A stretch of 52,428 nucleotides of DNA from Phenylobacterium sp. (GTDB lineage Bacteria > Pseudomonadota > Alphaproteobacteria > Caulobacterales > Caulobacteraceae): positions 1 to 52,428 of the forward strand of contig NZ_JAUSBZ010000011.1 of assembly GCF_030651755.1 (NCBI RefSeq). The letters are read 5' to 3'. The translations under genes were made by a program, and so were the position numbers. The stretch's first letter is position 1; the number at the start of each line of letters is the position of its first letter. The notes below the pieces were generated by a model. It ran no database searches. It was not told the DNA's origin and saw only the letters and a list, made by a program, of their open reading frames with translations. Below, piece by piece: positions 44,401-51,509 of this stretch.

Positions 44401-44901
44401 CCCCGTGCCGGTGAAGTCGGCATAGAGCTCCAGGCAATGGCCCACATCACAGGTGATGATGAAGGGCGGCGCGGGATGATCGGCGTCGAGCAGGAAGACG
44501 TAGCCTTCCGCCTGCTTGCGCGCGTTCTGCATCATCACGTCCCAGCGCGGGACCTGGTCACGGCGGCCGAGCTGTTCGGGCTCGTCCTTGAACAGCGCCC
44601 CCTGAGCGGCGGCGGCGGGCAAAGCGTTCTTCCTGCCCGGCAGGCGCGATTGCTTGGCTTCCAGGATGAAGCTGCCGCGCTTGTAGAGATCGATCCGCTT
44701 GGGCGCCCCGCCCCCGTCGCTTTCTCGCGGGCGGACCGCGCGCTCGAAAGCATAGTCGTTCTGGTGGGCGCTGGCGTCGGCGGGGTCGGGATGGGCAAGG
44801 CCCAGGACGTCGCACAGCTCGCTCAGGAACAGGGCGTAGTTGGCGCGCTCCGCGCCGCCCTCGCGTCCCGACCAGCGCTGGATAAACGCCTCGACGTCCA
44901 A
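41464..44901 (-). CDS. MmeI-like type IIL restriction-modification enzyme
   Basis: 1145 residues in one chain. A nuclease motif Asp71-x9-Glu81-x-Lys83 (RIDLYKRGSFILEAKQ) matches the D-x9-ExK of MmeI. The adenine methyltransferase follows: motif I VLDPACGTGNFLY (about 418) and motif IV GNPPF (about 570-573). A target recognition part (about 715-940) ends in AFPFPDIADLLR, and a helical C-terminal tail closes it. Such enzymes methylate one strand of an asymmetric site and cut at a fixed distance. The DNA for 715-940 (42080-42760) is visibly richer in A and T than the rest. No separate specificity gene is needed or seen. A toxin-antitoxin pair lies divergently upstream. Confidence 0.88.
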   Translation of the reverse strand: MDVEAFIQRWSGREGGAERANYALFLSELCDVLGLAHPDPADASAHQNDYAFERAVRPRESDGGGAPKRIDLYKRGSFILEAKQSRLPGRKNALPAAAAQGALFKDEPEQLGRRDQVPRWDVMMQNARKQAEGYVFLLDADHPAPPFIITCDVGHCLELYADFTGTGRAYNQFPDRKGFRIFLEDLRDEKIRQLLVAIWTDPQSLDPTRQSARVTREIAGRLAQVSKSLEEGGANPEDVAHFLMRCLFTMFAEDVDLLPKGSFRDLLSRSVEDPTHFPHRLKQLWSDMDKGAAFSAVIDARVRHFNGGLFAQTTAFELKREEIGELLAAARADWREVDPAIFGTLLEQALDKDERARLGAHYTPRSYVQRLVEVTVMAPLRADWDAVQTKVLSAKDDGDDAGAIQLVRDFHHRLCETTVLDPACGTGNFLYVSLELMKKLEGEVLQNLIALGDAQAGLSLAGEGLRGRESVDPHQFLGLELNPRAAAIAELVIWIGYLQWHYRNHESHPAEPILRAFKNINFGRREGYDAVLTWDGYPLPKVEVKDGVRVETYPNPRRPEWPEADFIVGNPPFIGGANLRSRMAPGYAEALWKAHPQMNESADFVMYWWDRAAEILRRKKSRLRRFGFVTTNSISQVFQRRVMERHLNGKPALSLVYAVPDHPWTKATRDSAAVRISMTAAAVGKHDGLLAEVTAEAGLDTDEPKLSFWSKRGKINSDLSVGVDVTKAVALKANDGLCSPGVKLHGSGFIVTPQEAEHLGLGRVPGLDAHIRPYRNGRDLVGRSRGVMVIDLDGQSAPDVRRRFPDVYEHLLSTVKPERDQNNERYRRENWWLFGRKNTLMRGFVGGTVRYVATPETSRHRIFQFLGSEITPDNKVVAIGLPAAEMLSILSSSPHRCWAVHTGGWLGVGNDSVYVKSICFDAFPFPDIADLLRTALAELGEELDATRKAVQAEHPDLTLTGLYNVLEKVKAGAALTEAEADVKARGRVLILKELHEQIDAAVFEAYGWPADLADEQILERLVALNAQRAKEEAAGHVRWLRPDYQIPRFAKGVERKSGELDLGETVVAIDKALPAFPTDRDEAPLAVEQALILAGRPLALAELARTFKKGGKRLEPRLARALNTLVRFGSVSLTPDGRYVARRAA

Positions 44902-44977
44902 CCTGACAAAACCCCCGTCGCCCGAACTTCAGGCGAGGCTCAACCTAGACGGTGAACGCGGCTGCGCAAGACCGCCC

Positions 44978-45006
44978 TTGGGCGTCTAGATCATCGATGA
45001 TATCCT
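44978..45006 (+). promoter_or_regulatory. Predicted promoter of the toxin-antitoxin operon
   Basis: TTGGGC at 44978-44983 and TATCCT at 45001-45006 are separated by 17 bases, a plausible housekeeping promoter. A perfect 12-base palindrome ATCATCGATGAT (44990-45001) fills the spacer. The antitoxin start codon is at 45031. Confidence 0.5.
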
Positions 45007-45028
45007 AATCACTCTGATTAGGAGTGAT
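45004..45028. promoter_or_regulatory. Nested operator palindromes of the toxin-antitoxin operon
   Basis: CCTAATCA-CTC-TGATTAGG is a perfect inverted repeat with 8-base arms. Overlapping it, ATCACTC-TGATTAG-GAGTGAT is a second perfect inverted repeat with 7-base arms. Both sit between the -10 box and the antitoxin ATG. Ribbon-helix-helix antitoxins usually bind such sites alone or with the toxin to repress their own promoter. Confidence 0.8.
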
Positions 45029-45030
45029 GC

Positions 45031-45300
45031 ATGGCGACGTCGACCAAGGTGGTGACCGCTCATATTCCTCTGGACCTGGCCGACAAGGTCGAGGCGGCGG
45101 CCCTCCGCCTCGACCGCTCGCGAGGTTGGATCATGAAGCAGGCGCTGACCGCCTGGGTTGATCAGGATGAGGCGCGTCATCGCATGACGCTGGAAGCCCT
45201 TGAGGACGTGGACGCGGGGCGGGTCATCGACCAGCAAGCGATCCTGGCCTGGGCCGACAGTCTGACCGCGGATGCGCCCCTGCCGCCTCCGACCAAATGA
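45031..45300 (+). CDS. Ribbon-helix-helix antitoxin (CopG/ParD type)
   Basis: 89 residues. The DNA-binding N-terminus VVTAHIPLDLADKVEAAALRLDRSRGWIMKQALTAWV is a ribbon-helix-helix (strand, helix, helix). The C-terminal half (ALEDVDAGRVIDQQAILAWADSL) is the segment that wraps the toxin. It neutralises the downstream ParE-like toxin and should repress the operon at the palindromes upstream. The stop overlaps the toxin start (ATGA at 45297-45300), so the two are translated together. Confidence 0.9.
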   Translation: MATSTKVVTAHIPLDLADKVEAAALRLDRSRGWIMKQALTAWVDQDEARHRMTLEALEDVDAGRVIDQQAILAWADSLTADAPLPPPTK

Positions 45301-45581
45301 GGGTCCAATGGACCCGCAGCGCGGCCTCAGACCTGGCTCGCCTGCACGACTATCTTCTACCTGTGGCTCCAGAGGCTGCGGCACGGATCGTCCAACGACT
45401 GGCCCGGGCGCCTGATCGGTTGCGCGATCATCCGCAGATCGGTGAGAGGCTGGACGCCTACGGCCCGCGGGATGTTCGCCGGATCATCGTCGGCGACTAC
45501 GAGCTGCGATACGAAGTCACCCCCGAGGCGATCATCGTGCTGCGCATATGGCACGGCCGGGAGAACCGCGACCTATCCTAA
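45297..45581 (+). CDS. RelE/ParE family toxin
   Basis: 94 residues with the RelE/ParE fold: VQWTRSAASDLARLHDYL, RAPDRLRDHPQIGERLDAYGPRDVRRIIVGDYELRYEV and the end IIVLRIWHGRENR. The RxxxxxDYELRYEV and final IxHxRE residues are typical of the ParE branch. ParE toxins inhibit gyrase, and RelE toxins cut mRNA; the ParE assignment fits the RHH antitoxin but cannot be fixed by sequence. Its stop is only 11 bases before the end of the opposite-strand tRNA-Arg gene. Confidence 0.9.
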   Translation: MRVQWTRSAASDLARLHDYLLPVAPEAAARIVQRLARAPDRLRDHPQIGERLDAYGPRDVRRIIVGDYELRYEVTPEAIIVLRIWHGRENRDLS

Positions 45582-45591
45582 AAAATGGAAA

Positions 45592-45668
45592 TGGCGCACC
45601 CGACACGATTCGAACGTGTGACCTTTGCCTTCGGAGGGCAACGCTCTATCCAGCTGAGCTACGGGTGC
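45592..45668 (-). tRNA. tRNA-Arg, anticodon CCG
   Basis: 77 bases on the minus strand, with CCA encoded. The acceptor stem GCACCCG pairs with CGGGTGC, followed by G and CCA. The anticodon stem TTGCC/GGCAA holds the loop CTCCGAA, anticodon CCG (reads CGG, arginine). The T arm loop TTCGAAT is standard. The 3' end points toward the toxin-antitoxin and restriction-modification genes, which is the usual side for elements that integrate in tRNA genes. Confidence 0.96.
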
Positions 45669-45751
45669 TTGGCGCCTGAGGCGGAGCGGGTTTCTAGCCG
45701 AAAGGGCGCCGGACCGCAAACGGGTTTGGGGGCGGTGGGTTTCGCGGCGCC

Positions 45752-46702
45752 TCACGCCACCTGCGGGGTCTTGTCGGTGGTGAGGTCGACGAAGACGTCC
45801 TCCAGGCTGGGATCCTCGGTGGCGATGTCGCGGATGCGCAGGCCTGCGGCGCGGACGGCGGCCAGCACCTGTTCGACGCTGGACTGGCCGGTGCGGTAGG
45901 TGACGCTGAAGGCGCCGCCGGCCCGGAGTTTCGTCTCAAAGCCCGCCAGGGTCGGGGCCTCTTCCACCGGGGTCTCGGGCGTCACCACCACGCTGCGGGT
46001 GTCCAGGCGGGAGAGCAGTTTGGCGGTGGATTCACAGGCCACCACCTGGCCCCTGTTGACGATGGCGATCTGGTCGCAGAGCGCCTGGGCCTCTTCCAGA
46101 TAGTGGGTGGTGAGCACGATGGTCACCCCCTGGCGGTTCAGCTCGACCACATAGTTCCAGAGCTGGCGGCGCAGCTCCACATCCACCCCGGCGGTGGGTT
46201 CGTCCAGGATCAGGACCGGGGGATTGTGCACCATGGCCTTGGCCACCATCAGCCGCCGCTTCATGCCGCCCGACAGCTGGCGCACATAGGCGTTGGCCTT
46301 GTCGGCGAGCCCCAGCGCCGCCAGCAGCTCGTCGGTGCGGCGCTCCTTGCGCGGCACGGCGTACATGCCGGCCTGGACCTCGAGCGATTCCCTCGGCGTA
46401 AAGAAGGGATCGGCGGCGATCTCCTGGGGCACCACGCCGATGGCGGCCCGGGCGTCGCGGGGGTGGGTGTCGATGTCCCGGCCCCAAATCTTCACCGTGC
46501 CAGACGTCTTCTTGGTCAGGCCAGCCAGGGTGTTGATGAAGGTCGACTTGCCCGCGCCATTGGGGCCCAGCAGGCCGAAGATGGAGCCCCGGGGGATGGC
46601 CAGATCGATCCCCCGCAGGGCCTTCATCTCCGGCGTGGTCTTGGTGGCCGGATAGGTCTTGACCAGGCCCTGGGCCTCGATGGCGAATTCCGGAAGGTCC
46701 AT
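45752..46702 (-). CDS. ABC-2 type transporter ATP-binding protein
   Basis: 316 residues from [21 protein letters not shown]. Walker A is [13 protein letters not shown], the signature [15 protein letters not shown], Walker [13 protein letters not shown] and the switch histidine lies in [13 protein letters not shown]. The 80-residue C-terminal tail is typical of CcmA/DrrA-type exporters. It energises an ABC-2 exporter, likely of a lipid, drug or polysaccharide. No permease gene is adjacent on either side, so it is an orphan here. The start is placed at the conserved N-terminus; upstream in-frame codons read intergenic sequence. Confidence 0.92.
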   Translation of the reverse strand: MDLPEFAIEAQGLVKTYPATKTTPEMKALRGIDLAIPRGSIFGLLGPNGAGKSTFINTLAGLTKKTSGTVKIWGRDIDTHPRDARAAIGVVPQEIAADPFFTPRESLEVQAGMYAVPRKERRTDELLAALGLADKANAYVRQLSGGMKRRLMVAKAMVHNPPVLILDEPTAGVDVELRRQLWNYVVELNRQGVTIVLTTHYLEEAQALCDQIAIVNRGQVVACESTAKLLSRLDTRSVVVTPETPVEEAPTLAGFETKLRAGGAFSVTYRTGQSSVEQVLAAVRAAGLRIRDIATEDPSLEDVFVDLTTDKTPQVA

Positions 46703-46826
46703 GCGGTCCCCTTTGGCGCCTGCGCAAGGTCGGTTGGCGGGCGCGATCATTGACGGGCCAAGCCCGCCTCGCATACCTAGGCCCGAGCGGCGCCTGCGCC
46801 AAGCTTCCGAGCGGAGATTTCCCCCT

Positions 46827-47144
46827 ATGGCCCGTCCGACCGAAAACCGTGGCGTCCAGGCCCAGACCGGCCCTGAGCCCATGCCGGCCAAGCCGGCGGT
46901 CACCGCCCTGACCGCCAGCGCGCGGCCGGCGCCGGAAGTGGTCTATGTGCGCACCGGCCGGATCGCCTGCGACGGGGTCGGCGGGGCGCTCGGCCATCCG
47001 CGGGTCTGGCTGGAGATGGGCGGGGCGACCTTTGTCGAATGTCCCTATTGCGACCGCCGGTTCGAGCTGGCCCCTGAAGCCGGCGAAGGCGCCGAGGACG
47101 AACGCCTGGCGCCCGGCGTCTACGAAGGCCCCCACGGGCACTAG
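46827..47144 (+). CDS. Zinc-finger (zf-CHCC) domain protein
   Basis: 105 residues. The C-terminal half carries the zf-CHCC pattern: IACDGVGGALGHPRVWLEMGGATFVECPYCDRRFEL (Cys, His, Cys-x-x-Cys). This domain is shared with the NDUFS6 subunit of mitochondrial complex I. The N-terminal 40 residues are Pro/Ala-rich and probably flexible. A role with complex I is possible by homology. The start ATG 46827 precedes MARPTENRG; upstream in-frame codons are less convincing. Family 2 repeat copy D begins 13 bases after the stop. Confidence 0.87.
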   Translation: MARPTENRGVQAQTGPEPMPAKPAVTALTASARPAPEVVYVRTGRIACDGVGGALGHPRVWLEMGGATFVECPYCDRRFELAPEAGEGAEDERLAPGVYEGPHGH

Positions 47145-47157
47145 CCGCCCCCAGTCG

Positions 47158-47279
47158 GCGCGCCGCAGGCGCTTCAAAGATTGAACCACGAAGAACACGA
47201 GGTTCCCAAAGATAGGCTGGGCGTCTTCGCGCCCTTTGTGTCCTTTGGGGTGATCCTCTTTAACAGCGCTGCGCGCGGC
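47158..47279. repeat. Dispersed palindromic repeat, family 2, copy D
   Basis: Left arm GAACCACGAAGAACACGAGG and right arm CCCTTTGTGTCCTTTGGGGT are partly complementary. The outer arms GCGCGCCGCAGGCGCTTCAAAG and CTTTAACAGCGCTGCGCGC are the best preserved here and show that they belong to the repeat. It lies between the convergent zf-CHCC and rarD genes, and its right end meets the rarD stop codon. Confidence 0.85.
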
Positions 47280-48199
47280 TAGACCGCCGCCGCGGTCAGC
47301 CGGCGCGAGGCCCGCCAGAGGCCGTAGGCGAAGACGCCAGCGCCGGCCCAGATGAAGGCGAAGGCGGTGATCTTGGTCCAGCCCAGCGGCTCGCCCTGGA
47401 CGACGCCCAGGACAAAGGTCATCGACGGGGCCAGGAACTGCATGAAGCCCATGGCCGAGAGCGGCAGGCGACGGGCGGCCCAGGCGAACAGGACCAGCGG
47501 AACCGCCGTCGCCGCCCCGGAGAAGACCAACCAGGCGGCCGGGGCGACCCCTTGGGTGAAGTGGTCCTGGCCCGCCTGGGCCAGCCAGATGGCGAAGATC
47601 GCCCCCGGAACCCCCAGCAGCAGGCATTCGATGAACAGGCCGGTCTGGGCGTCGGCCGCCACCTGCTTGCGCACGATCCCGTAGCCGCAGAACGAGGCCG
47701 CCAGCGTCAGGGACACCCAGGGCAGGCCGCCGATGGCCACAGCCTGGAAGACCACGCCGATGGCGGCCAGGGCGATGGCGCCCTGGGCGATGCGGTCCAG
47801 CCGCTCCCGGAAGAAGAGCGCCCCGGCCGCCATGCTGAGCAAGGGATTGATGAAATAGCCGAGGCTGGTCTGCAGCACCTTGCCGTTGTTCACCGCCCAG
47901 ATGAAGACCAGCCAGTTGGCGGCGATCAGCAGGGACGACAGGGCCAGCAGGCCAAGCACCTTGGGCTTGCGGAACACCGCCAGGGCCTGGCCCCCCTGGC
48001 CGGCCATCCAGACGAACAGGCCCGCGAACGGAATGGCCCAGAAGGTGCGGTGGGCGAGCGTCTCCCAGGGGCCGACGCCGTAGCCGCCGATCACCTGGAA
48101 GACCAGCGGGATGAAACCCCAGATCAGATAGGCCGATAGGCCCGCGGCGAAGGCGGCGGGCGGCGGGCTGGTCGGGGCGGACGAAGGCGGCGGGGCCAC
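47279..48199 (-). CDS. rarD: EamA family transporter RarD
   Basis: 306 residues with about ten membrane helices in two EamA repeats. GLSAYLIWGFIPLVFQVIGGYGVGPWE at the N-terminus and LAHRTFWAIPF are RarD hallmarks; the middle has ALSSLLIAANWLVFIWAVNNGKVLQTSLGYFINPLL. It probably exports small metabolites through the inner membrane; the substrate of RarD is not established. The N-terminus (MAPPPSSAPTSPPPAAFAA) is Pro-rich and longer than in E. coli RarD. It lies 145 bases after asd on the same strand, behind a terminator. Confidence 0.93.
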   Translation of the reverse strand: MAPPPSSAPTSPPPAAFAAGLSAYLIWGFIPLVFQVIGGYGVGPWETLAHRTFWAIPFAGLFVWMAGQGGQALAVFRKPKVLGLLALSSLLIAANWLVFIWAVNNGKVLQTSLGYFINPLLSMAAGALFFRERLDRIAQGAIALAAIGVVFQAVAIGGLPWVSLTLAASFCGYGIVRKQVAADAQTGLFIECLLLGVPGAIFAIWLAQAGQDHFTQGVAPAAWLVFSGAATAVPLVLFAWAARRLPLSAMGFMQFLAPSMTFVLGVVQGEPLGWTKITAFAFIWAGAGVFAYGLWRASRRLTAAAV

Positions 48200-48296
48200 G
48201 GGGCGGGCTTTCGGCTGGGAAGGCGCTCTACCTAGACCTTCGTCCCGCCTTCACAAGCGCAGATCGGTGACAGCCCGGCGGGAAACGGACATGCAA

Positions 48297-48323
48297 AGGG
48301 GCGGCCGCGGAACGGCCGCCCCT
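48297..48323 (-). terminator. Intrinsic terminator of asd
   Basis: AGGGGCGGCCG and CGGCCGCCCCT form a perfect 11-base stem around a five-base loop. On the minus strand it is followed by TTTGC, and it lies 21 bases after the asd stop codon. Confidence 0.85.
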
Positions 48324-48344
48324 GCTTGTCGACGCCAGGCCGTT

Positions 48345-49376
48345 CTAGGCGATGGCCTTGGTCTTGATCAGGCCGCGCTCGTCCAGCAGCTGGGCGATCT
48401 GGATGGCGTTCAGCGCCGCGCCCTTGCGCAGATTGTCGGCCACCACCCACAGGTTCAGGCCATGCTCGACCGTCGGGTCATTGCGGATGCGGCTGACGAA
48501 GACCGGGAATTCCCCCTGGGCTTCCTTGGGCGTCATGTAGCCGGTCTCGTCGCGCTTATCGATCACCACCAGGCCCGGGCTCTCGCGCAGCAGGTCGCGG
48601 GCCTCGTCCTCGTCCAGGGGCTCGTGGAACTCGATGTTCACGGCTTCGGAGTGGCCGACCATGACCGGGACGCGGACGCAGGTGACCGTCAGCTTGATGG
48701 CCGGATCGATCATCTTGTGGGTCTCGTTCCACATCTTGGCCTCTTCATCGGTGTAGCCGTCGTCGCCGAAGGCGCCGATGAAGGGGATGACGTTGAAGGC
48801 GATCTGCTTGGGGAACTTCTTGGGCGGCGGCGCGCCCAGGACGAAGACGCCCTTGGTCTGGTCCCAGAGCTCGTCCATGCCCTCCTTGCCCGCGCCGGAG
48901 ACCGACTGGTAGGTCGAGACCACCACCCGCTTGATCTTCGCCCGGTCGTGCAGGGGCTTCAGCGCCACCACCAGTTGCGCCGTCGAGCAATTCGGATTGG
49001 CGATGATGTTCTTCTTGTGGGCGTAGGACACGTCGTCCGGGTTCACCTCCGGCACGATCAGCGGCACATCCGGGTCCATCCGGAAGGCCGAGGAGTTGTC
49101 GATGACGATGGGGCCGGCGGCGCCGATCTTGGGCGACCATTCCTTGGAGAAGGACCCCGACACGCTCATCAGCACCAGGTCGACGGTGGAGAAGTCGAAC
49201 TGGGCGATATCCTCGCAGGCCACCGTCTGGTCGCCGAAGGACACCTTCACGCCGATGGACTTGCGCGAGGCGATCGCGTGAATCTTGTCCACGGGGAATT
49301 CCACTTCCTCGAGGATATTCAGCATCTCACGGCCCACATTGCCCGTGGCGCCGACGACGGCCACCCGGTAACCCAT
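48345..49376 (-). CDS. asd: Aspartate-semialdehyde dehydrogenase
   Basis: 343 residues from MGYRVAVVGATGNVGREML, where the NADP-binding GATGNVG loop sits right at the start. The catalytic Cys130 is in NPNCSTAQLVVALKPLH. A VPVMVGHSEAVNIEF segment follows as in the family. It makes aspartate semialdehyde for lysine, threonine, methionine and diaminopimelate synthesis. Twenty-one extra in-frame codons upstream are ignored because the conserved N-terminus begins at 49376. Confidence 0.95.
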   Translation of the reverse strand: MGYRVAVVGATGNVGREMLNILEEVEFPVDKIHAIASRKSIGVKVSFGDQTVACEDIAQFDFSTVDLVLMSVSGSFSKEWSPKIGAAGPIVIDNSSAFRMDPDVPLIVPEVNPDDVSYAHKKNIIANPNCSTAQLVVALKPLHDRAKIKRVVVSTYQSVSGAGKEGMDELWDQTKGVFVLGAPPPKKFPKQIAFNVIPFIGAFGDDGYTDEEAKMWNETHKMIDPAIKLTVTCVRVPVMVGHSEAVNIEFHEPLDEDEARDLLRESPGLVVIDKRDETGYMTPKEAQGEFPVFVSRIRNDPTVEHGLNLWVVADNLRKGAALNAIQIAQLLDERGLIKTKAIA

Positions 49377-49555
49377 CGAACTCTCTCCTGAATGTCTTTG
49401 GCGGTGCGTTCCGTTACGCCGCCACATGAACGCGCGCAAGCACGCCGCCGCAAGGCCCGTTCGGCCGCAGCTTCGTCCCCCCTCACCTAGGGGTTAGGAT
49501 GGGTCGGCGCAACCCGGAGGCGAGACCCCCCGGGACCGCCAGAGGAAGAGATCAC

Positions 49556-49945
49556 ATGAGCCAACCGTCCACCGGCATGCCCTTCGCCGATCTGATGGGC
49601 CTTCAGATTCTTGAGCGCTCCAAGGACAGGGTGGTGGGCCAGCTTGAGGTGCGCGAGAACCTCTGCACCGCCGGCGGCATCCTGCATGGGGGCGCCTTCA
49701 TGGCGTTCGCCGACGCGCTCGGCGCCATCGGCGGCTTCCTGAACCTGCCGGCCGGGGCGCGCACCACGACCCTGGAAAGCAAGACCAACTTCCTGGGCTC
49801 AGCCAAGGTGGGGTCCACGGTCACCGGCGAGGCCACGCCCCTGCACATCGGCCGCCGCTCCAGCGTCTGGCAGACCCGCATCACCGCCGAAGACGGCAAG
49901 CTCCTGGCCCTGGTCCTCCAGACCCAGATGACGGTGGAGGCCTAG
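49556..49945 (+). CDS. PaaI family thioesterase
   Basis: 129 residues from MSQPSTGMPFADLMG; an AGAGGAAGAG Shine-Dalgarno precedes the ATG. The hot-dog central helix is LHGGAFMAFADALGAIGGFL with the HGG loop and acidic Asp, and TTLESKTNFLGSAKVGSTV is the next strand pair. It likely hydrolyses phenylacetyl- or medium-chain acyl-CoA. It is the third PaaI-type gene in the window, not linked to the 18806-19683 pair. Confidence 0.9.
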   Translation: MSQPSTGMPFADLMGLQILERSKDRVVGQLEVRENLCTAGGILHGGAFMAFADALGAIGGFLNLPAGARTTTLESKTNFLGSAKVGSTVTGEATPLHIGRRSSVWQTRITAEDGKLLALVLQTQMTVEA

Positions 49946-49948
49946 GCG

Positions 49949-50707
49949 ATGGAGTCGGAGCGAGCGGCCGACATCATGCAGGCCAACCGGGCGGCCTGGA
50001 ACGCCGCACGCTATGAGGCGTGGCAGGAGGCTCTTGGGTCTCCCGCCGAGGAAGCCGCCCGCCTGCGGGCCGACCCTGCTAAGGCCGCCAGGCGCATCCT
50101 GCCCCATCTGGGCTCGGTCGCCGGAGAGCGGATCTGCAATGTCCAGGGATCGCACGGCCGCCTCGCGGTCAGCCTCGCCCTTTTGGGCGCGCAGGTAACG
50201 GTCATTGATTTCGCCGAAGACAACCGACGCTACGCCGCCGACCTGGCCAGCGCGGCGCAAGTAAGCCTCGACTATGTGCTGTCCGACATCATGACGGCGC
50301 CGGAGCAGGGACTGGGGGAGTTCGACGCCCTGGTGATGGAGCTTGGCATCCTCCACTACCACCTCGATATCACCGCCTTCTTCAAGGTCATGGGGCGGCT
50401 CTGCAGAGAGGGCGCGGCGCTGGTCATCCACGAGTTTCACCCCTTCCAGCGCAAGCTCTTCCAGTCCTACCCAGGCCAAGCGCCGGACTACTTTTCCGCC
50501 GCCCTCGTCCGGGCGCCCGTCCCTGATCCGACGGGACAAGACCGGGTTCTCGGTGAATGTCAGTACCGCTTCTGGACCCTGAGCGAGGTGCTGGGGGCCG
50601 CGCTGGCCGCAGGCTTCCGGCTGACGCGGTTTCAGGAACACCCGGACTGGACCGACCCGCATATCCCCGGGACCTACACGCTCGTCGCCGACTGGCGGCC
50701 AAGCTGA
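49949..50707 (+). CDS. Class I SAM-dependent methyltransferase
   Basis: 252 residues with a Rossmann-like methyltransferase core. Motif I is unusual, ICNVQGSHGRLAVSLALLGAQVTVIDFAEDN: the GxGxG is replaced by GSHG, but the acidic end of the second strand (VIDFAEDN) is kept. LDYVLSDIM and FDALVMELGILHYHLD match motifs II-III. A final YTLVADW closes the fold. Substrate unknown. It starts three bases after the PaaI-like stop and is followed by a histidine phosphatase gene 22 bases away, so these three may form one transcription unit. Confidence 0.82.
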   Translation: MESERAADIMQANRAAWNAARYEAWQEALGSPAEEAARLRADPAKAARRILPHLGSVAGERICNVQGSHGRLAVSLALLGAQVTVIDFAEDNRRYAADLASAAQVSLDYVLSDIMTAPEQGLGEFDALVMELGILHYHLDITAFFKVMGRLCREGAALVIHEFHPFQRKLFQSYPGQAPDYFSAALVRAPVPDPTGQDRVLGECQYRFWTLSEVLGAALAAGFRLTRFQEHPDWTDPHIPGTYTLVADWRPS

Positions 50708-50729
50708 CCTCGGTAAGGACCGCAAGCCC

Positions 50730-51317
50730 ATGGGCCAACTCCTCCTGATCAAGCATGCGCCGCCGGAGATCACGCCTGGGGTGATCTCGCATCGCTGGGT
50801 GCTTTCGGCCGAGGGGCGGACGCGGTGCGGCTGGCTCACCGAAGTCTGTCGAGCCAGGGGCGTGGCGCGCATCTTCGCCAGTCCTGAACCGAAGGCCCTG
50901 GAGACCGCGGCCCTGGTCGCCATGGGTCTGGAACTGCCCGTCCGCCCCCTGGACGGTCTGCAGGAGAACGACCGCACGGGACTGGGCTTCGTCTCGACCG
51001 ACGCCCTTGAGGGCCGCATCGCGGTCCACTTTGAAAACCCTGACGCCGTGGTGATCGGCCGCGAGTCGGCGCGCTCAGTCCTGACGCGGTTTCAGGCGGC
51101 GATCGACCTCGCCACCCATGGCGCAATGGCTGGCGCTGTCGCCGTCGTCACCCATGGAACGGCCATGAGCGGCTTCATCGCGGCTCACAACGCCGTGGCC
51201 TCGCTCGAGGTGTGGCGCAATCTGACCCTGCCAGGCGTGGCCGTGCTGGACGCCTCAACCTACCGGCTGCTGGAGCCGCTCATCCCCTTCGCAGGGACGC
51301 CGGCGCCTAAAACCTGA
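50730..51317 (+). CDS. Divergent histidine phosphatase superfamily protein
   Basis: 195 residues. The N-terminal catalytic motif reads LLLIKHAPP in place of the canonical RHG, keeping His9 but with Lys instead of Arg. SPEPKALETAALVAMGLEL and VAVVTHGTAMSGFIA are the second and third motifs, with the second catalytic His present. The fold suggests a phosphohydrolase; the altered first motif may lower or change activity. Its frame follows the methyltransferase gene by 22 bases. Confidence 0.78.
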   Translation: MGQLLLIKHAPPEITPGVISHRWVLSAEGRTRCGWLTEVCRARGVARIFASPEPKALETAALVAMGLELPVRPLDGLQENDRTGLGFVSTDALEGRIAVHFENPDAVVIGRESARSVLTRFQAAIDLATHGAMAGAVAVVTHGTAMSGFIAAHNAVASLEVWRNLTLPGVAVLDASTYRLLEPLIPFAGTPAPKT

Positions 51318-51342
51318 TCACCGGCGCCTGATCTCACCGCAG

Positions 51343-51369
51343 CGCAACATTGCGATGTTGCGTCGCAAA
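51343..51369. promoter_or_regulatory. Overlapping palindromes upstream of urcA
   Basis: CGCAACAT-TGCG-ATGTTGCG (51343-51362) is a perfect inverted repeat with 8-base arms. Its right arm also joins a second inverted repeat, TTGCG-T-CGCAA (51358-51368). The two cannot form at once. They lie in the gap between the histidine phosphatase and urcA genes, and could be an operator or an attenuator-like structure. Confidence 0.4.
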
Positions 51370-51509
51370 ATTGTCGCTTGTGACCGAGGGGAAGGTGGCG
51401 CTAAACCTCCTCTCAAGGCGGCCGGCAACGACGCATCTCGACGACGAAGGCCGCCAGAGGAACGCCCCGCAAAGTGGTTGTCATCAACCCCTCTTCGGGA
51501 ACGAATAAA

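Noticed and set aside
42844..44955. 703-codon plus-strand frame opposite the restriction-modification gene
   Set aside because: Antisense shadow; the minus strand shows clear methyltransferase and nuclease motifs.
38937..47279. CRISPR array suggested by repeated CACGAAG units
   Set aside because: The units form palindromic hairpins in isolated intergenic copies; there are no regular spacers and no cas genes.
46032..47627. 531-codon minus-strand frame running across the zf-CHCC gene, repeat copy D and part of the ABC ATPase
   Set aside because: It is a different frame of known genes, rich in Gly, Arg and Pro, and crosses an intergenic repeat.
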